The notes below the pieces were generated by a model. That model worked only from the letters and a program-made list of their open reading frames with translations. It made no database searches and had not been told where the DNA came from. A program made the translations under genes and the position numbers. From Schlesneria paludicola DSM 18645 (GTDB lineage: Bacteria; Planctomycetota; Planctomycetia; Planctomycetales; Planctomycetaceae), in assembly GCA_945876035.1 (NCBI GenBank), contig CAMCMU010000006.1:1-64000 (forward strand): DNA of 64,000 nucleotides, read 5' to 3'. Shown in pieces: positions 56,047 to 64,000 of the stretch. Within the stretch, counting starts at the first letter, position 1. Each line of letters opens with the position of its first letter.

Positions 56047-56475
56047 TTCCGATCCCTTCTGCGATAAGTTTGGTTTGCCGGACGCTGCTGCGAGCGCATA
56101 ACTCTTCGAAATGACGGCAATAAGGAAAATCACGATAACGGGCTGGCGAGTAAACCATCAGTTATCGCTCTCGCTCGACTGCTGACGGCAGCAATCCCAC
56201 TACATCATCCAGACAAACTGGTATCACATGAACGGAAGTCTGTGAACTCCGTTTTATTTTGAGATCATCGCAACGTCCTGCATGCCTCAATTCCTGTTGT
56301 CCGTGATTGCACAGATCGTCAAGTCGTGGACGATGTTCTCCTAACTCTCAAATGTCGCTGGGGACACCGAATAAAAAAACGGGTGCCGACGACAATAGCG
56401 TCGTTGACTACCCGTTTCTTCAAATCGTGTGCTTAACCCTACGGAAACCCGTTTGGATCGAGTCCTCACAGGTCA
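56047..56475. other. Intergenic region with a terminator
   Basis: About 430 nt between two minus-strand genes. The main feature is the rho-independent terminator at 56377-56417, close to the end of the cysteine-rich gene. Confidence 0.5.
56371..56419 (-). terminator. Rho-independent terminator of the cysteine-rich protein gene
   Basis: ACCCGTTT (56410-56417) pairs with AAACGGGT (56377-56384), with an inner ACGAC/GTCGT extension. On the minus strand the stem is followed by a run of T (GTTTTTTTATT). It lies about 60 nt after the stop at 56476. Confidence 0.85.
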
Positions 56476-57117
56476 TCAGGGCGATGCAGGCACCTTGTTG
56501 TTGTTGTCGTCTTTCGCGAGAGCGACAATACCCACGACTAACGCTGCAGCCGAAATAATACCGACAGCAGGAAGCAGCCATCCGGAGCCATCACTGTTGC
56601 AAACACCACAAGGATCGCAGCTGGTGCCGCAAGAATCGTATGTGTTACCACAAGGATCGCAACTGTTGCCACAGGGATCGGACGTGTTACAGCATTGGCC
56701 GCGTGCTCCGTTTTTCGAAACAACAAGCAGACAATTTGCTTTCGCGGAAGGAGGAGCCGTTTTTTCGGACCAAAGGCGGTAGGTTCCTCTGGAAGAGCCC
56801 GTGCCTACCGTGTAAACACCGCTCCTCAAATTCGGCACGATGTACTGACCGTTCTGGTTTGTGACAACTTGGCTAACCTCGTTGTGCCCCTGTTTGATGA
56901 GGACTTGTGCGCCCTTGACCGGAACACCCGATTGATCAACAACCCGGCCGGCACAGGATCCGTTGCTCGTCAAACTGACGTCAAAAATTGTACCCACCGG
57001 TACAATTTTTATTTTTTGTGGTGCGCCTTTTGAAGCGGCCATTGCCGGTCCATCGACGACGATGCCGAGTAATGCCAACGTCACTGAGACACAACGGATG
57101 GAATTGGTCCACTTCAT
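56476..57117 (-). CDS. Secreted cysteine-rich protein with carboxypeptidase-regulatory-like domain
   Basis: A 213-residue protein with a signal peptide (MKWTNSIRCVSVTLALLGIV..., cleavage after PAMA). Residues about 50-125 form a carboxypeptidase regulatory-like or Ig-like beta domain (GRVVDQSGVPVKGAQVLI, then TNQNGQYIVPNLRSGVYTV). It is followed by a cysteine-rich stretch (about 140-180) with repeated CDPCGN or CGxSCDPCG units, and a C-terminal hydrophobic segment (WLLPAVGIISAAALVVGIVAL) with a short DDNNNK tail. AGAGAGAG upstream of ATG 57117 is an acceptable ribosome binding site. The repeats could bind metal or form disulfides at the cell surface. No homologue known to me. The gene has its own terminator. 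Confidence 0.7.
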   Translation of the reverse strand: MKWTNSIRCVSVTLALLGIVVDGPAMAASKGAPQKIKIVPVGTIFDVSLTSNGSCAGRVVDQSGVPVKGAQVLIKQGHNEVSQVVTNQNGQYIVPNLRSGVYTVGTGSSRGTYRLWSEKTAPPSAKANCLLVVSKNGARGQCCNTSDPCGNSCDPCGNTYDSCGTSCDPCGVCNSDGSGWLLPAVGIISAAALVVGIVALAKDDNNNKVPASP

Positions 57118-57752
57118 TCTGCTCTCTCTCTTTGAAATACGTTCCAAGCACAGATCTGATCGGTGACTGAAACCACATAAACCAATCTCTGCTTGATGAG
57201 GGCTGATGAGACAACAGCAACTGTCGTCGTGCACAGGGGTGCAACTGCACGCCACAAAATCACCCCAATCGATACAGTCTCTCTTATCGGAATATGTTCC
57301 GCAAAAAATTAACCGCAGTTCACGAATGACGTTAATTTTTTATTATTTACTGATGGCGAATAGTTTTGCACATTCACTCGAGGAATCACCTGACATCGCC
57401 GGCGGACACATCTATCGAGGGCGTTGGTCAGGCCGAGTCCCTTGGCGTGAAGTCCGTTGCGTTGCGATCAAGTGGCGTAACCCGCATCGATTCAATCGTT
57501 GGGCGACGCCCAAGGCGGTGAAAACGGCTGCGACTTCACTTGACATGCGGGGAGTTTACCCTCGTGGTGCACGACAGTTCCAAGCCCACACAACGTTTGT
57601 TGCCGCTCAGCGGAAGCATTACCCGCCATTTCAGCCTTTTCCAGTAGTGTGATGAGCGACACAAGCACGCGTCTCGAAATCGACTCCTGGCCCGCTTTGG
57701 AAGGTGAAAGACAGCGACATCCGGAACGGTCGGTTTGTATGACTTGGATTTG
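57118..57752. other. Intergenic region upstream of the cysteine-rich gene
   Basis: About 635 nt. It contains the AT-rich inverted repeat AAAAAATTAAC (57303-57313) / GTTAATTTTTT (57331-57341) with a 17-nt loop, and a plus-strand frame (57206-57652) that I do not accept as a gene. Confidence 0.45.
57303..57341. repeat. AT-rich inverted repeat
   Basis: AAAAAATTAAC and GTTAATTTTTT are perfect complements of 11 bp with a 17-nt loop. The stem is almost entirely A-T, so it is more likely an operator or a weak terminator than a strong RNA structure. Confidence 0.5.
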
Positions 57753-58775
57753 TCACTCGGTTTTCAGAAAATCCATCGTGAAGGCTGCTTCGGAATTTAC
57801 GGCGTTTTTTGCGAGTGAATCGATCTCGACCATTTGGGTCGTGAGTGTTTCCCAGCGATCGGCCGTCATTTCTCCGAGACGCTCCTCTGAAAAATGCTCC
57901 GGTAGGCAAAGTTTTCTGAGTTCGTTGACACCGAATCCCAAAACATCGAGACCCATTTGAGGGTTCCGTTCGTGGATGTGTCTGTTGGTTTCGTCAGGGG
58001 CCGTTAGGTATTTTTTCCAACCGCGAATTGAGGCACGTGTCATTTTGCCAATCAAGTCCGGATGCTTCTCAATCAACTCAACGCGTGTGATGAGCACGCT
58101 GGTATAAATATTGAAACCCAATTCGGACAACATCAGGCAAACGGGGTCGCCACCTTCCTTCTGTGCCACGAACGGTTCACTAAAATTATAAGCCTGTTGT
58201 CCGTAATTCGGTTCGAGTAAGAATCGTGCGACGTTCCCTGGATAGGCCACAATTTGAGCATCATTGAGGCGGACCCGTTTCATTAGAAATTGGGCGAATG
58301 CTTGTCCGGTGTTCATCGCCAAAGTCAGCGGTTTTCGGTTCGAGAGGTCTTCTAGTTTTGTAATTCCCGCCGTCTTATGAACCATGATGCATCGTGGGCT
58401 GTTCTGAATCGGAGCCATCAGTGCGACAACATCCGCTTGTTGGGCACGTCCCAGCAACACTTTATCCGCGTTATCAACACCAAACGCGACGGTTCCCGAC
58501 GCGACATCGGCAATGACCGGAACCTTGGGGCCACCGCTTCGGATCGTGACGTTGAGCCCCTCCTCCGCGTAATAGTTGTGAATCAGTGCGGCATAATACC
58601 CGCCATGCTCGACTTCGGGGAACCAGTTTAATGCTAGGACCACGTCGACGTTACTACTGGGGATCGGCTCCGCAGACCGAGTGTCGAGCGTCAACGCTGG
58701 TGTTTCTTTTTCTGCCTGACATCCAACGGCCGTACACAGAATCCAAACCAACGGGACGATGATTCCCACTCGCAT
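57753..58775 (-). CDS. NMT1/THI5-like substrate-binding lipoprotein of an ABC importer
   Basis: A 340-residue periplasmic binding protein. The signal MRVGIIVPLVWILCTAVGC gives lipid Cys19, followed by QAEKETPALTLD. The motif ALNWFPEVEHGGYYAALIHN (about 48-67) is the signature of the NMT1/THI5 family, seen in binding proteins for hydroxymethylpyrimidine (thiamine precursor), nitrate, taurine or alkanesulfonates. NGDVFGVDNADKVLL-type and SRKPLTLAMNTGQA-like segments follow. ATG 58775 is chosen for the compact lipoprotein signal. Together with the permease and ATPase upstream it forms a complete importer; the substrate cannot be decided here. Confidence 0.85.
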   Translation of the reverse strand: MRVGIIVPLVWILCTAVGCQAEKETPALTLDTRSAEPIPSSNVDVVLALNWFPEVEHGGYYAALIHNYYAEEGLNVTIRSGGPKVPVIADVASGTVAFGVDNADKVLLGRAQQADVVALMAPIQNSPRCIMVHKTAGITKLEDLSNRKPLTLAMNTGQAFAQFLMKRVRLNDAQIVAYPGNVARFLLEPNYGQQAYNFSEPFVAQKEGGDPVCLMLSELGFNIYTSVLITRVELIEKHPDLIGKMTRASIRGWKKYLTAPDETNRHIHERNPQMGLDVLGFGVNELRKLCLPEHFSEERLGEMTADRWETLTTQMVEIDSLAKNAVNSEAAFTMDFLKTE

Positions 58776-58868
58776 GGAAACCCCAAAAAAAATATGCGAT
58801 CTGAAAAGTATTCGGCGAATTTGACCGTTGACCGTTTGCACTCGTTTTTTCCTATGGCGATCTGACCT

Positions 58869-59666
58869 TCAATTGCGATGCTCCACGGCCTGATCATACC
58901 ACCGACGGAGAATCGTCGCACTCACCACGTTAATGGACGCAAAGATCGCAATCCCAAACAATGTCGATGTCAATACCGCGGCGAACAGCCGATCAAGCTC
59001 CAACTGATCATTTGTCGCATTGATCAGATAACCCAGTCCAAAACGGCGAGATCCATAGCCGACGAAGAATTCACCGACAATGGCTCCAACAACAGCCAGG
59101 CCGCTGGCCGTTCGTGCCCCAGTACAGATCGCAGGAACGGCGTTGGGAAAACGTAGTTTGACGAGCATCTGCCATCGTGATGCGTTGTTCAAGCGGAACA
59201 GATCCAGCAAATCGGGGTCAATGTGTAGCAAACCCTGTGTGGCATTGGACAGAATTGGAAACAGGCTGAGGATGAATGCGACCAAAACGACGCTCTGAAA
59301 GCCATTCCCGCACCAGCGAACGATCAGCGGTGCGATGGCAACAATAGGGACTGTCTGCAGGAAGATGAAATAGGGATAGCTGCTGTTTCTCAATATCCGA
59401 GATTGGGAAAACGCAAAGGCGATCAGTGTCCCCACAATGAGGCTCGCAGAAAACCCCAACAAGGAGGCGGCACCCGTGTAAGCCAGGGCACTTCCAAGCC
59501 GGGACCCATCACGAATCAGGGCGGCGCCCACGGCCAACGGTGACGGAAGAAGGTATGGCTTTATCTGGTAAACTACGACGGCGGCCTGCCAAACGACCGT
59601 GATCATTAAAAATAGCGAGAGCGGTGGCAACACCGTCTGCAAAATCCAAGCGACAATTCGCTTCAT
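58869..59666 (-). CDS. ABC transporter permease (SsuC/TauC/ThiX-type)
   Basis: A 265-residue inner-membrane permease with five to six hydrophobic segments, starting MKRIVAWILQTVLPPLSLF. The EAA-like coupling motif lies near residues 160-180 (LFRLNNASRWQMLVKLRFPNAVP, where the ASRWQ...LRFP pattern is typical of the sulfonate and thiamine-precursor permeases). ATG 59666 overlaps the ATPase stop by ATGA (59663-59666), so the two genes are translationally coupled. The binding-protein gene follows after about 90 nt. Confidence 0.9.
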   Translation of the reverse strand: MKRIVAWILQTVLPPLSLFLMITVVWQAAVVVYQIKPYLLPSPLAVGAALIRDGSRLGSALAYTGAASLLGFSASLIVGTLIAFAFSQSRILRNSSYPYFIFLQTVPIVAIAPLIVRWCGNGFQSVVLVAFILSLFPILSNATQGLLHIDPDLLDLFRLNNASRWQMLVKLRFPNAVPAICTGARTASGLAVVGAIVGEFFVGYGSRRFGLGYLINATNDQLELDRLFAAVLTSTLFGIAIFASINVVSATILRRWYDQAVEHRN

Positions 59667-60472
59667 TGTGCCGCCTCTCTGAGCCGAAAAGACAAATCGC
59701 CACACAACCGTGCAAAATCCGCTGTGGCTCGCAACGCAGGTTCACGAGGGTAACCAAAAGGCACTCGCACATCCGCCACAATCGTTCCGGGACGTTTACT
59801 CATCACAAAAACCCTTTGAGCGAGAAAGACTGCTTCGGCGACGTTGTGAGTCACAAACAAACCGGTCCATCGATGTGCAATCCAAATTCGCGAAAGTTCC
59901 TCATTGAGTTGTTGCCTGAGAACATCGTCTAGAGCCGCGAACGGCTCGTCGAGTAGCAAAACATCGGGCTTGGTCACCAACGCCCGAGCCAGTGAGACTC
60001 GCATTCGCATCCCGCCGGAGAGACTTCGGGGTTGTTTGCCTGCGTCATCTGCGGTCAGGCCGATGAGCGATAAAACCTGATTGATCTGCGGCATCCGCTC
60101 TTCGCGAGGGACGCCTCGCAGTTCCAACGGAAGAGCAATATTGTCAGCCACCGATCGCCACGGCAAAAGGTTCGGATCCTGAAACACAAATGCAACCGAT
60201 TGAGCCGTGCGACGGGCCTCGTTCGGACGCTGATTCGCAATCGTCAACGAGCCTGACGTATGGGACATTAGTCCGGCGACAATTCGCAAGAATGTTGATT
60301 TTCCGCAGCCCGACGGACCGAGAATTGCCACAAATTCTCCGGCTAAAATATTGCATGTTATCTCACGCAATACTGGTTTTAGAGGATCAAACGACATCGT
60401 CAGATCATGCGATTCGATCAGCGAAGGTGCGACACGCTCAGACGCAGCGGTCTTGGTTCCATTCGATCCCAT
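59663..60472 (-). CDS. ABC transporter ATP-binding protein (SsuB/TauB/ThiZ-type)
   Basis: A 269-residue cytoplasmic ATPase. Walker A GPSGCGKST near residues 53-61, Q-loop FVFQDPNLLPWR near 95-106, signature LSGGMRMRVSLARAL near 146-160, Walker B VLLLDEPFAALD near 167-178 and the H-loop THNVAEAVF near 203-211 are all present. The pattern FQDPNLLPWRSVADNIALP is the one found in nitrate/sulfonate/thiamine-precursor ATPases. It starts the importer operon at 60472. An ornithine-cyclodeaminase-like gene lies upstream after 231 nt on the same strand. Confidence 0.95.
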   Translation of the reverse strand: MGSNGTKTAASERVAPSLIESHDLTMSFDPLKPVLREITCNILAGEFVAILGPSGCGKSTFLRIVAGLMSHTSGSLTIANQRPNEARRTAQSVAFVFQDPNLLPWRSVADNIALPLELRGVPREERMPQINQVLSLIGLTADDAGKQPRSLSGGMRMRVSLARALVTKPDVLLLDEPFAALDDVLRQQLNEELSRIWIAHRWTGLFVTHNVAEAVFLAQRVFVMSKRPGTIVADVRVPFGYPREPALRATADFARLCGDLSFRLREAAQ

Positions 60473-60703
60473 TCAATTCTCCTAAGCCATTTTACTCGAT
60501 TGGGCAACGATTGGTCTTCGTCCCAATAAGGGGGATTCATCGGAGGGGGATTCGGACTCCGTTCGGGATACGGGCCTCTGTCATACTCCGCCCACTTCAC
60601 ACGTCTCCCACCGAATGGAGGCCATTCTCCAACAGATTGGACTGGGATTTTCCATCAAAAAACACGAGTTGGAGGATCCTGGGAACACCGCCAAAACGGA
60701 GCA

Positions 60704-61663
60704 TTAGAAAGGCAACGGCTGCCCCAATCCCTCTTCGCAGGCTCTTTGGAAAACTCGCACAGCGACGGCAAGATCCTCGAGTGCTAGTCCGACAGACTTG
60801 AACAATGTGATATCTTCACTTTTGGCTCGGCCCGTCTGGCGTTCCTGCACAACGTCCGCCAGCTCGAAAACGCGAGGCCAGTCAAGGCTGCCATCTTCCA
60901 ACGCCGGAACAAAGTCCCCGGCCTCAAGTTTGCATGCTTCAAGATCATCACAAACGATGTGATCCGCACGACGAATTGTTGTCACATCGATCTCGGCTTT
61001 CGACAAAAAATTGCTGCCGATGGCATTGATGTGCGTTCCCTCTAAAAGGCTATGCCCATCGAACAATGGAGTGCGGCTGGTTGTCGCGCAGATCACGATG
61101 TCTTTTTCCGCCGCCGCTTCCGCCGGAGAATGAACGGCGATGACGGGTACCCCGCATAATTCTGACATCTCCTCGGCGAACAGCCGGCGACGCGAGTCGT
61201 CTCGCCCATACACCTCCACCCGTTCAATCCGACGCACACTGCACACCGCCTTGAGTTGTGACCTCGCTTGAAACCCCGTGCCAAAGCAGCCGACCACCTT
61301 TGCGTCAGGACGGGCCATGAATTTTGTAGCGACACCCGAGGCCGCCCCGGTTCTCATCTGCCCCAAAAGATTCGCTTCGATGATGGCCGCCGGCTGTCCG
61401 GTTGTCGCATCAAACAGGGCAAACTGAAATCTCGCACCCGTCGGAGTGGTGACGTAAGCCTTGTACCCTACAAAACCAGCAGACGAGAGACCGGCAGACA
61501 TCGTGTGCAAAATGCTACCGGACCCGCCTGCAACACGACGACGAGGCTGATTTTCGGCCCGCTCTTGCCCCAATTGGCGAAAGGCGTTTTCGACGCATTC
61601 AATCGCCGCATTGATATCCAGCAACCACGCAACGTCTTCCTCATTGAGATACAACGCGGGCAT
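60704..61663 (-). CDS. Ornithine cyclodeaminase/mu-crystallin family protein
   Basis: A 319-residue NAD(P)H-dependent enzyme. ATG 61663 begins MPALYLNEEDVAWLLD, the family's usual N-terminus. The Rossmann motif VVGCFGTGFQARSQL lies near residues 127-141, preceded by LLGQMRTGAASGVATKFMARPDA (written in part), and ICATTSRTPLFDG and HINAIGSNFLSKAEID near 204-240 are family signatures. Members include ornithine cyclodeaminase (ornithine to proline), lysine cyclodeaminase, alanine dehydrogenase, NAD(P)H-dependent ketimine reductase and mu-crystallin; the specific substrate is not clear. It follows mcsB by about 100 nt on the same strand, an unusual neighbour for this enzyme. Confidence 0.85.
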   Translation of the reverse strand: MPALYLNEEDVAWLLDINAAIECVENAFRQLGQERAENQPRRRVAGGSGSILHTMSAGLSSAGFVGYKAYVTTPTGARFQFALFDATTGQPAAIIEANLLGQMRTGAASGVATKFMARPDAKVVGCFGTGFQARSQLKAVCSVRRIERVEVYGRDDSRRRLFAEEMSELCGVPVIAVHSPAEAAAEKDIVICATTSRTPLFDGHSLLEGTHINAIGSNFLSKAEIDVTTIRRADHIVCDDLEACKLEAGDFVPALEDGSLDWPRVFELADVVQERQTGRAKSEDITLFKSVGLALEDLAVAVRVFQRACEEGLGQPLPF

Positions 61664-61763
61664 GGGAGTCCCCCCCAAAAAATGCCAACCAAACAGTCCA
61701 ATCCGAAACCGAAAAAATTCGACTCCGGCACGTTCGTGCAATGCGTCACAAGCGTTGACAAGA

Positions 61764-62831
61764 TTAATTCCGATCGCGATGCCGTTCGGCAAGGCGTTCG
61801 CGAATGTAAGCAGCGCGGGCAATATTACGCTCGTTGGTTTCCAGCGTCTCCTGCCGTATTTTCTGCAAATGCGCCGGCTGAGTGTGTATAAACAACTCGT
61901 TAACGAGTGGGATTTCCAGATCTTCAATCAGCCCGATGTTGATTCCCATACGAACACTCGAGAGCAGATGCATTGTCTCTTCTGAACTGATCGTCTGAGC
62001 CGTTTGGAGAACGCCGTAGGCGCGCGACACCTGATCGTGCAATCCCTGTCTATTTTCCTTGACGAGTGCGGTTCGTACGCGTCGTTCGTAACTCAGGATA
62101 TTCGGCACAACATCTTGAATCGTCTTGATGGTTTGTAATTCGCTCTTTCCGAGAGTGACTTGATTTGAGATTTGATAAAAGTCGCCCATCGCTTGGCTTC
62201 CCTCGCCATAGAGCCCACGAACAGCGAGCCCTATTTTTTGAAGCGCTTGGAAAACTTTTTGGATTTCCTTCGTGGCGACCAATGCAGGAAGGTGCAGCAA
62301 GACACTCACCCGAATGCCCGTCCCGCAGTTGGTCGGACAGGCGGTGAGATAGCCTAGTCGTTCGTTGAACGCATAGGCCACCTCATTTTCGATCGCGTCA
62401 TCGATCTTGTCAATTTCTGCCCAACACTCATCGAGTGCCAATCCACTATGAAGTACCTGCATCCGCAAATGATCTTCTTCGTTGATCATCAGACTGACAT
62501 TCTCTTCATTGCTGATGCCAACACCGCGTCGCCCCTGAGTTTCCGAATGCTCACGGCTGATGAGCTGTCTTTCGACAAGCATCTGCCGGTCGAGCGTCGT
62601 CAAGGCGCTGACCGGAATGTAATTCAGATGCCTTCCCGCCGGGCGCCGTTTGATTAACTCGCGAAGAAGTTCTTCGATCTCGGCCCGTGTTGTGTCATCG
62701 GCGCGGGCAGGAAATGGAAACTGCGCCAGATTGCGTGCCAGTCGAATGCGACTGGACATGACGATGTCAGATTCCGGCCCGGTCGCTCGCAACCACTCGC
62801 CACTTTTTCGTGTTAGGGACTCGATGTCCAT
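61764..62831 (-). CDS. mcsB: Protein arginine kinase McsB
   Basis: McsB phosphorylates arginine residues in proteins, which in Bacillus marks them for ClpCP degradation. The 355-residue protein keeps the phosphagen-kinase fold: ESDIVMSSRIRLARNLAQFP near residues 20-39, the catalytic cysteine motif TACPTNCGTGIRVSVL near 163-178 with Cys165, GVGISNEENVSLMINEEDHLR (in part) near 103-123 and GLYGEGSQA near 209-217. ATG 62831 gives the family's usual N-terminus; an earlier in-frame start at 62876 is possible. It lies just after mcsA (67 nt). No ctsR or clpC is adjacent, unlike the classical operon. Confidence 0.95.
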   Translation of the reverse strand: MDIESLTRKSGEWLRATGPESDIVMSSRIRLARNLAQFPFPARADDTTRAEIEELLRELIKRRPAGRHLNYIPVSALTTLDRQMLVERQLISREHSETQGRRGVGISNEENVSLMINEEDHLRMQVLHSGLALDECWAEIDKIDDAIENEVAYAFNERLGYLTACPTNCGTGIRVSVLLHLPALVATKEIQKVFQALQKIGLAVRGLYGEGSQAMGDFYQISNQVTLGKSELQTIKTIQDVVPNILSYERRVRTALVKENRQGLHDQVSRAYGVLQTAQTISSEETMHLLSSVRMGINIGLIEDLEIPLVNELFIHTQPAHLQKIRQETLETNERNIARAAYIRERLAERHRDRN

Positions 62832-62898
62832 GTCGATCGCCTCATTCGAGTTGTCCAAGATAGACCTCACAATCACCTGAGTATGACCACTTCATCAC

Positions 62899-63402
62899 TC
62901 ATGCTGTTTCATGTGATGAATTCTCCGATGAAATCGATTGAATTTCATCTCGTATCTTGGCCGCGACCTCGTAACGTTCTTCTTCGACAGCCACACGCAA
63001 GTCGCTGCGAAGCTTGATCAGTTTAACCTGCCGCTGACTAGAATCCGGAGCGCGTTTGGGAACTTTGCCACAATGGTCTGTCTCACCGTGGATGTTTTCC
63101 AAGAGCGGCAGCAACTCGTCCTCAAAAACCGTGTAATCCTGTGGGCAGCCGAGCCTGCCTCCGGCCCTAAAATCTTTGAACGTAATTCCACAGCTGGGAC
63201 AAGACTGCTGATCGATCCCGTCCAAATCGTCTGCCGACTCGGAAGTCACATCATCCGGAGTGGGTTCAACCTGTTCGGCGGGGGATTGACTGAGGTACTC
63301 TTTGGCGCACACCTCGCACAAATGCAACGCCTTCACATCACCTTGCCGAAGCTCGGTGATGTGAAGTACAGCGGGCTTCGAACAGCGTCCACACTTCTTC
63401 AT
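62899..63402 (-). CDS. mcsA: McsA-type protein arginine kinase activator
   Basis: McsA is a zinc protein that activates McsB. The 167-residue protein has three cysteine pairs and a fourth cysteine: CGRCSKP near residues 4-10, CEVCAKEYL near 29-37, CPSCGITFKDF near 68-78 and LGCPQDY near 84-90. The C-terminal region (about 125-160) is a UVR motif (LRVAVEEERYEVAAKIRDEI) of the UvrB/UvrC type, characteristic of McsA. Between them is an acidic linker. It starts the mcsA-mcsB-ocd group at ATG 63402. Confidence 0.94.
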   Translation of the reverse strand: MKKCGRCSKPAVLHITELRQGDVKALHLCEVCAKEYLSQSPAEQVEPTPDDVTSESADDLDGIDQQSCPSCGITFKDFRAGGRLGCPQDYTVFEDELLPLLENIHGETDHCGKVPKRAPDSSQRQVKLIKLRSDLRVAVEEERYEVAAKIRDEIQSISSENSSHETA

Positions 63403-63857
63403 ATAGGATTCGCATTCGCCACAGCATGCAGTCTTTAAATCGTGTTGTCGAGCGGAAAATCTCCGACGGCCCTATCGTAGCGGACGGGATCGGCTTCAGC
63501 TACGACACATGACGGACCATGATCCCAAGTCCAGGTTGCGAATTCTAACTGTCCTCGAAAAGGTGTCAATTCACGTTCACCAGACATAACGTCAGGCCGG
63601 CACATTCTCCACCGGCCTCGAAGGTGCCTTGATACCCCGCAGTTCTGATATCAAAACACTGAAAGCGAGAATTCAAGAATTTTCGCGCACACAAAAAAAC
63701 AGCAGGTGCCGTTTCGATGACCTGCCTTTTCGAACCAGTCGCGACGTGGTATGTTGAGCATCTGCCCTTATTGATCCTGATTCCTAGACGCTTGTTGTTC
63801 ATGATCATGAGTGCTCAAATCGCAATCCACCCACAGGAAAGAATTGAAGGTCCGACG
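63403..63857. other. Intergenic region upstream of mcsA
   Basis: About 455 nt. A small hairpin at 63702-63725 is the only clear element; I see no convincing promoter for mcsA. Confidence 0.4.
63702..63725. terminator. Small hairpin with flanking A and T runs
   Basis: GCAGGT (63702-63707) pairs with ACCTGC (63720-63725), with AAAAAAA upstream and CTTTTC downstream. It could terminate transcripts in either direction; the stem is only 6 bp. Confidence 0.45.
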
Positions 63858-63947
63858 ATGAAAACAAATTTAACGACAAAGCAGAAACGGGATCGACGCT
63901 GGAAAATTAAACGAAGAAAACTGCGCCGTCAGAAAACTGGACTCTGA
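63858..63947 (+). CDS. Very small basic peptide (possible ribosome-associated protein)
   Basis: A 29-residue frame: MKTNLTTKQKRDRRWKIKRRK and a few more residues, with 14 Lys or Arg. ATG 63858 has GAAGG 8 nt upstream, a good ribosome binding site, and the sequence has no other plausible coding on either strand. The composition resembles small ribosome-associated proteins such as THX- or AURKAIP1/COX24-type peptides, but I cannot assign it to one. It lies near the right edge of the window. Confidence 0.45.
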   Translation: MKTNLTTKQKRDRRWKIKRRKLRRQKTGL

Positions 63948-64000
63948 ATGGTGGAACGCCGAAGCGACACATTGAAGGGTATTCATTCAAGGAAGTTTAA

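Noticed and set aside
57206-57652. A 148-codon plus-strand frame upstream of the cysteine-rich gene
   Set aside because: No ribosome binding site at a usable distance and no recognisable domain; it runs through an AT-rich inverted repeat.
60473-60703. TPP riboswitch ahead of the NMT1-type importer
   Set aside because: The conserved CUGAGA and neighbouring thi-box bases are not present on the minus strand in this gap.
1-64000. CRISPR array, prophage or conjugative element
   Set aside because: No regularly spaced direct repeats, cas genes, phage structural genes, integrases or conjugation genes were seen on either strand.

Overview
The window reads as a chromosomal segment of a planctomycete. 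The evidence is a DUF1549/DUF1553 protein with a planctomycete-type cytochrome c motif (45647-48682), a formylglycine-generating enzyme that matures sulfatases, a hopanoid HpnH, a rhomboid with the C-terminal tail typical of the phylum, an HTH protein with SDSDV/DSG repeats, many LxGC lipoproteins, mid-50s GC by eye, loose gene spacing and few long operons. I cannot name the genus. No rRNA, tRNA, CRISPR array, prophage or intact insertion sequence was seen.

Layout. 1-8743: end of a membrane protein, a coiled-coil gene and a rhomboid that has lost its catalytic residues, hpnH, hemD, an LptF/LptG permease and a secreted protein. 9043-17253: the repeat-rich HTH membrane protein, the sulfatase-activating enzyme, small membrane proteins, a LolA-like lipoprotein, an EVE-domain protein and a DUF5009 membrane protein. 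17297-21367 (minus): rpmB-gatC-gatA-gatB, which links ribosome assembly to tRNA-dependent amidation. 22051-23835: an area of decay, with a multiply broken mtnN carrying a G14 tract beside an eroded ISL3-family transposase. 24086-36421: housekeeping genes thrS, surE, an RluA-type pseudouridine synthase, folK, an AarF/UbiB kinase, a THUMP-like methyltransferase, rimO, pgsA and hisF. 36661-50476: envelope and scaffold genes (TPR lipoprotein, DTW/TapT enzyme, small lipoproteins, trxA, a 651-residue coiled coil, the PSD1 cytochrome protein, a purple-acid-phosphatase-like lipoprotein). 51022-57117: dnaE, a Gfo/Idh/MocA dehydrogenase and a secreted cysteine-rich protein. 57753-63402 (minus): mcsA-mcsB (protein-arginine phosphorylation), an ornithine-cyclodeaminase-like gene, then an ABC importer with an NMT1/THI5-like binding protein.

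How the genes fit together. Most are independent housekeeping units. Three local groupings look functional: rpmB-gatCAB; surE with a pseudouridine synthase coupled by an ATGA overlap; and mcsA-mcsB-ocd followed by the three-gene importer. I found no clearly new multi-gene system. The best leads are the inactive-looking rhomboid paired with a coiled-coil membrane protein, the HTH/SDSDV/DSG transmembrane protein, the CDPCG-repeat secreted protein, the McsA/McsB pair without ctsR or clpC beside it, and the lesions in mtnN.
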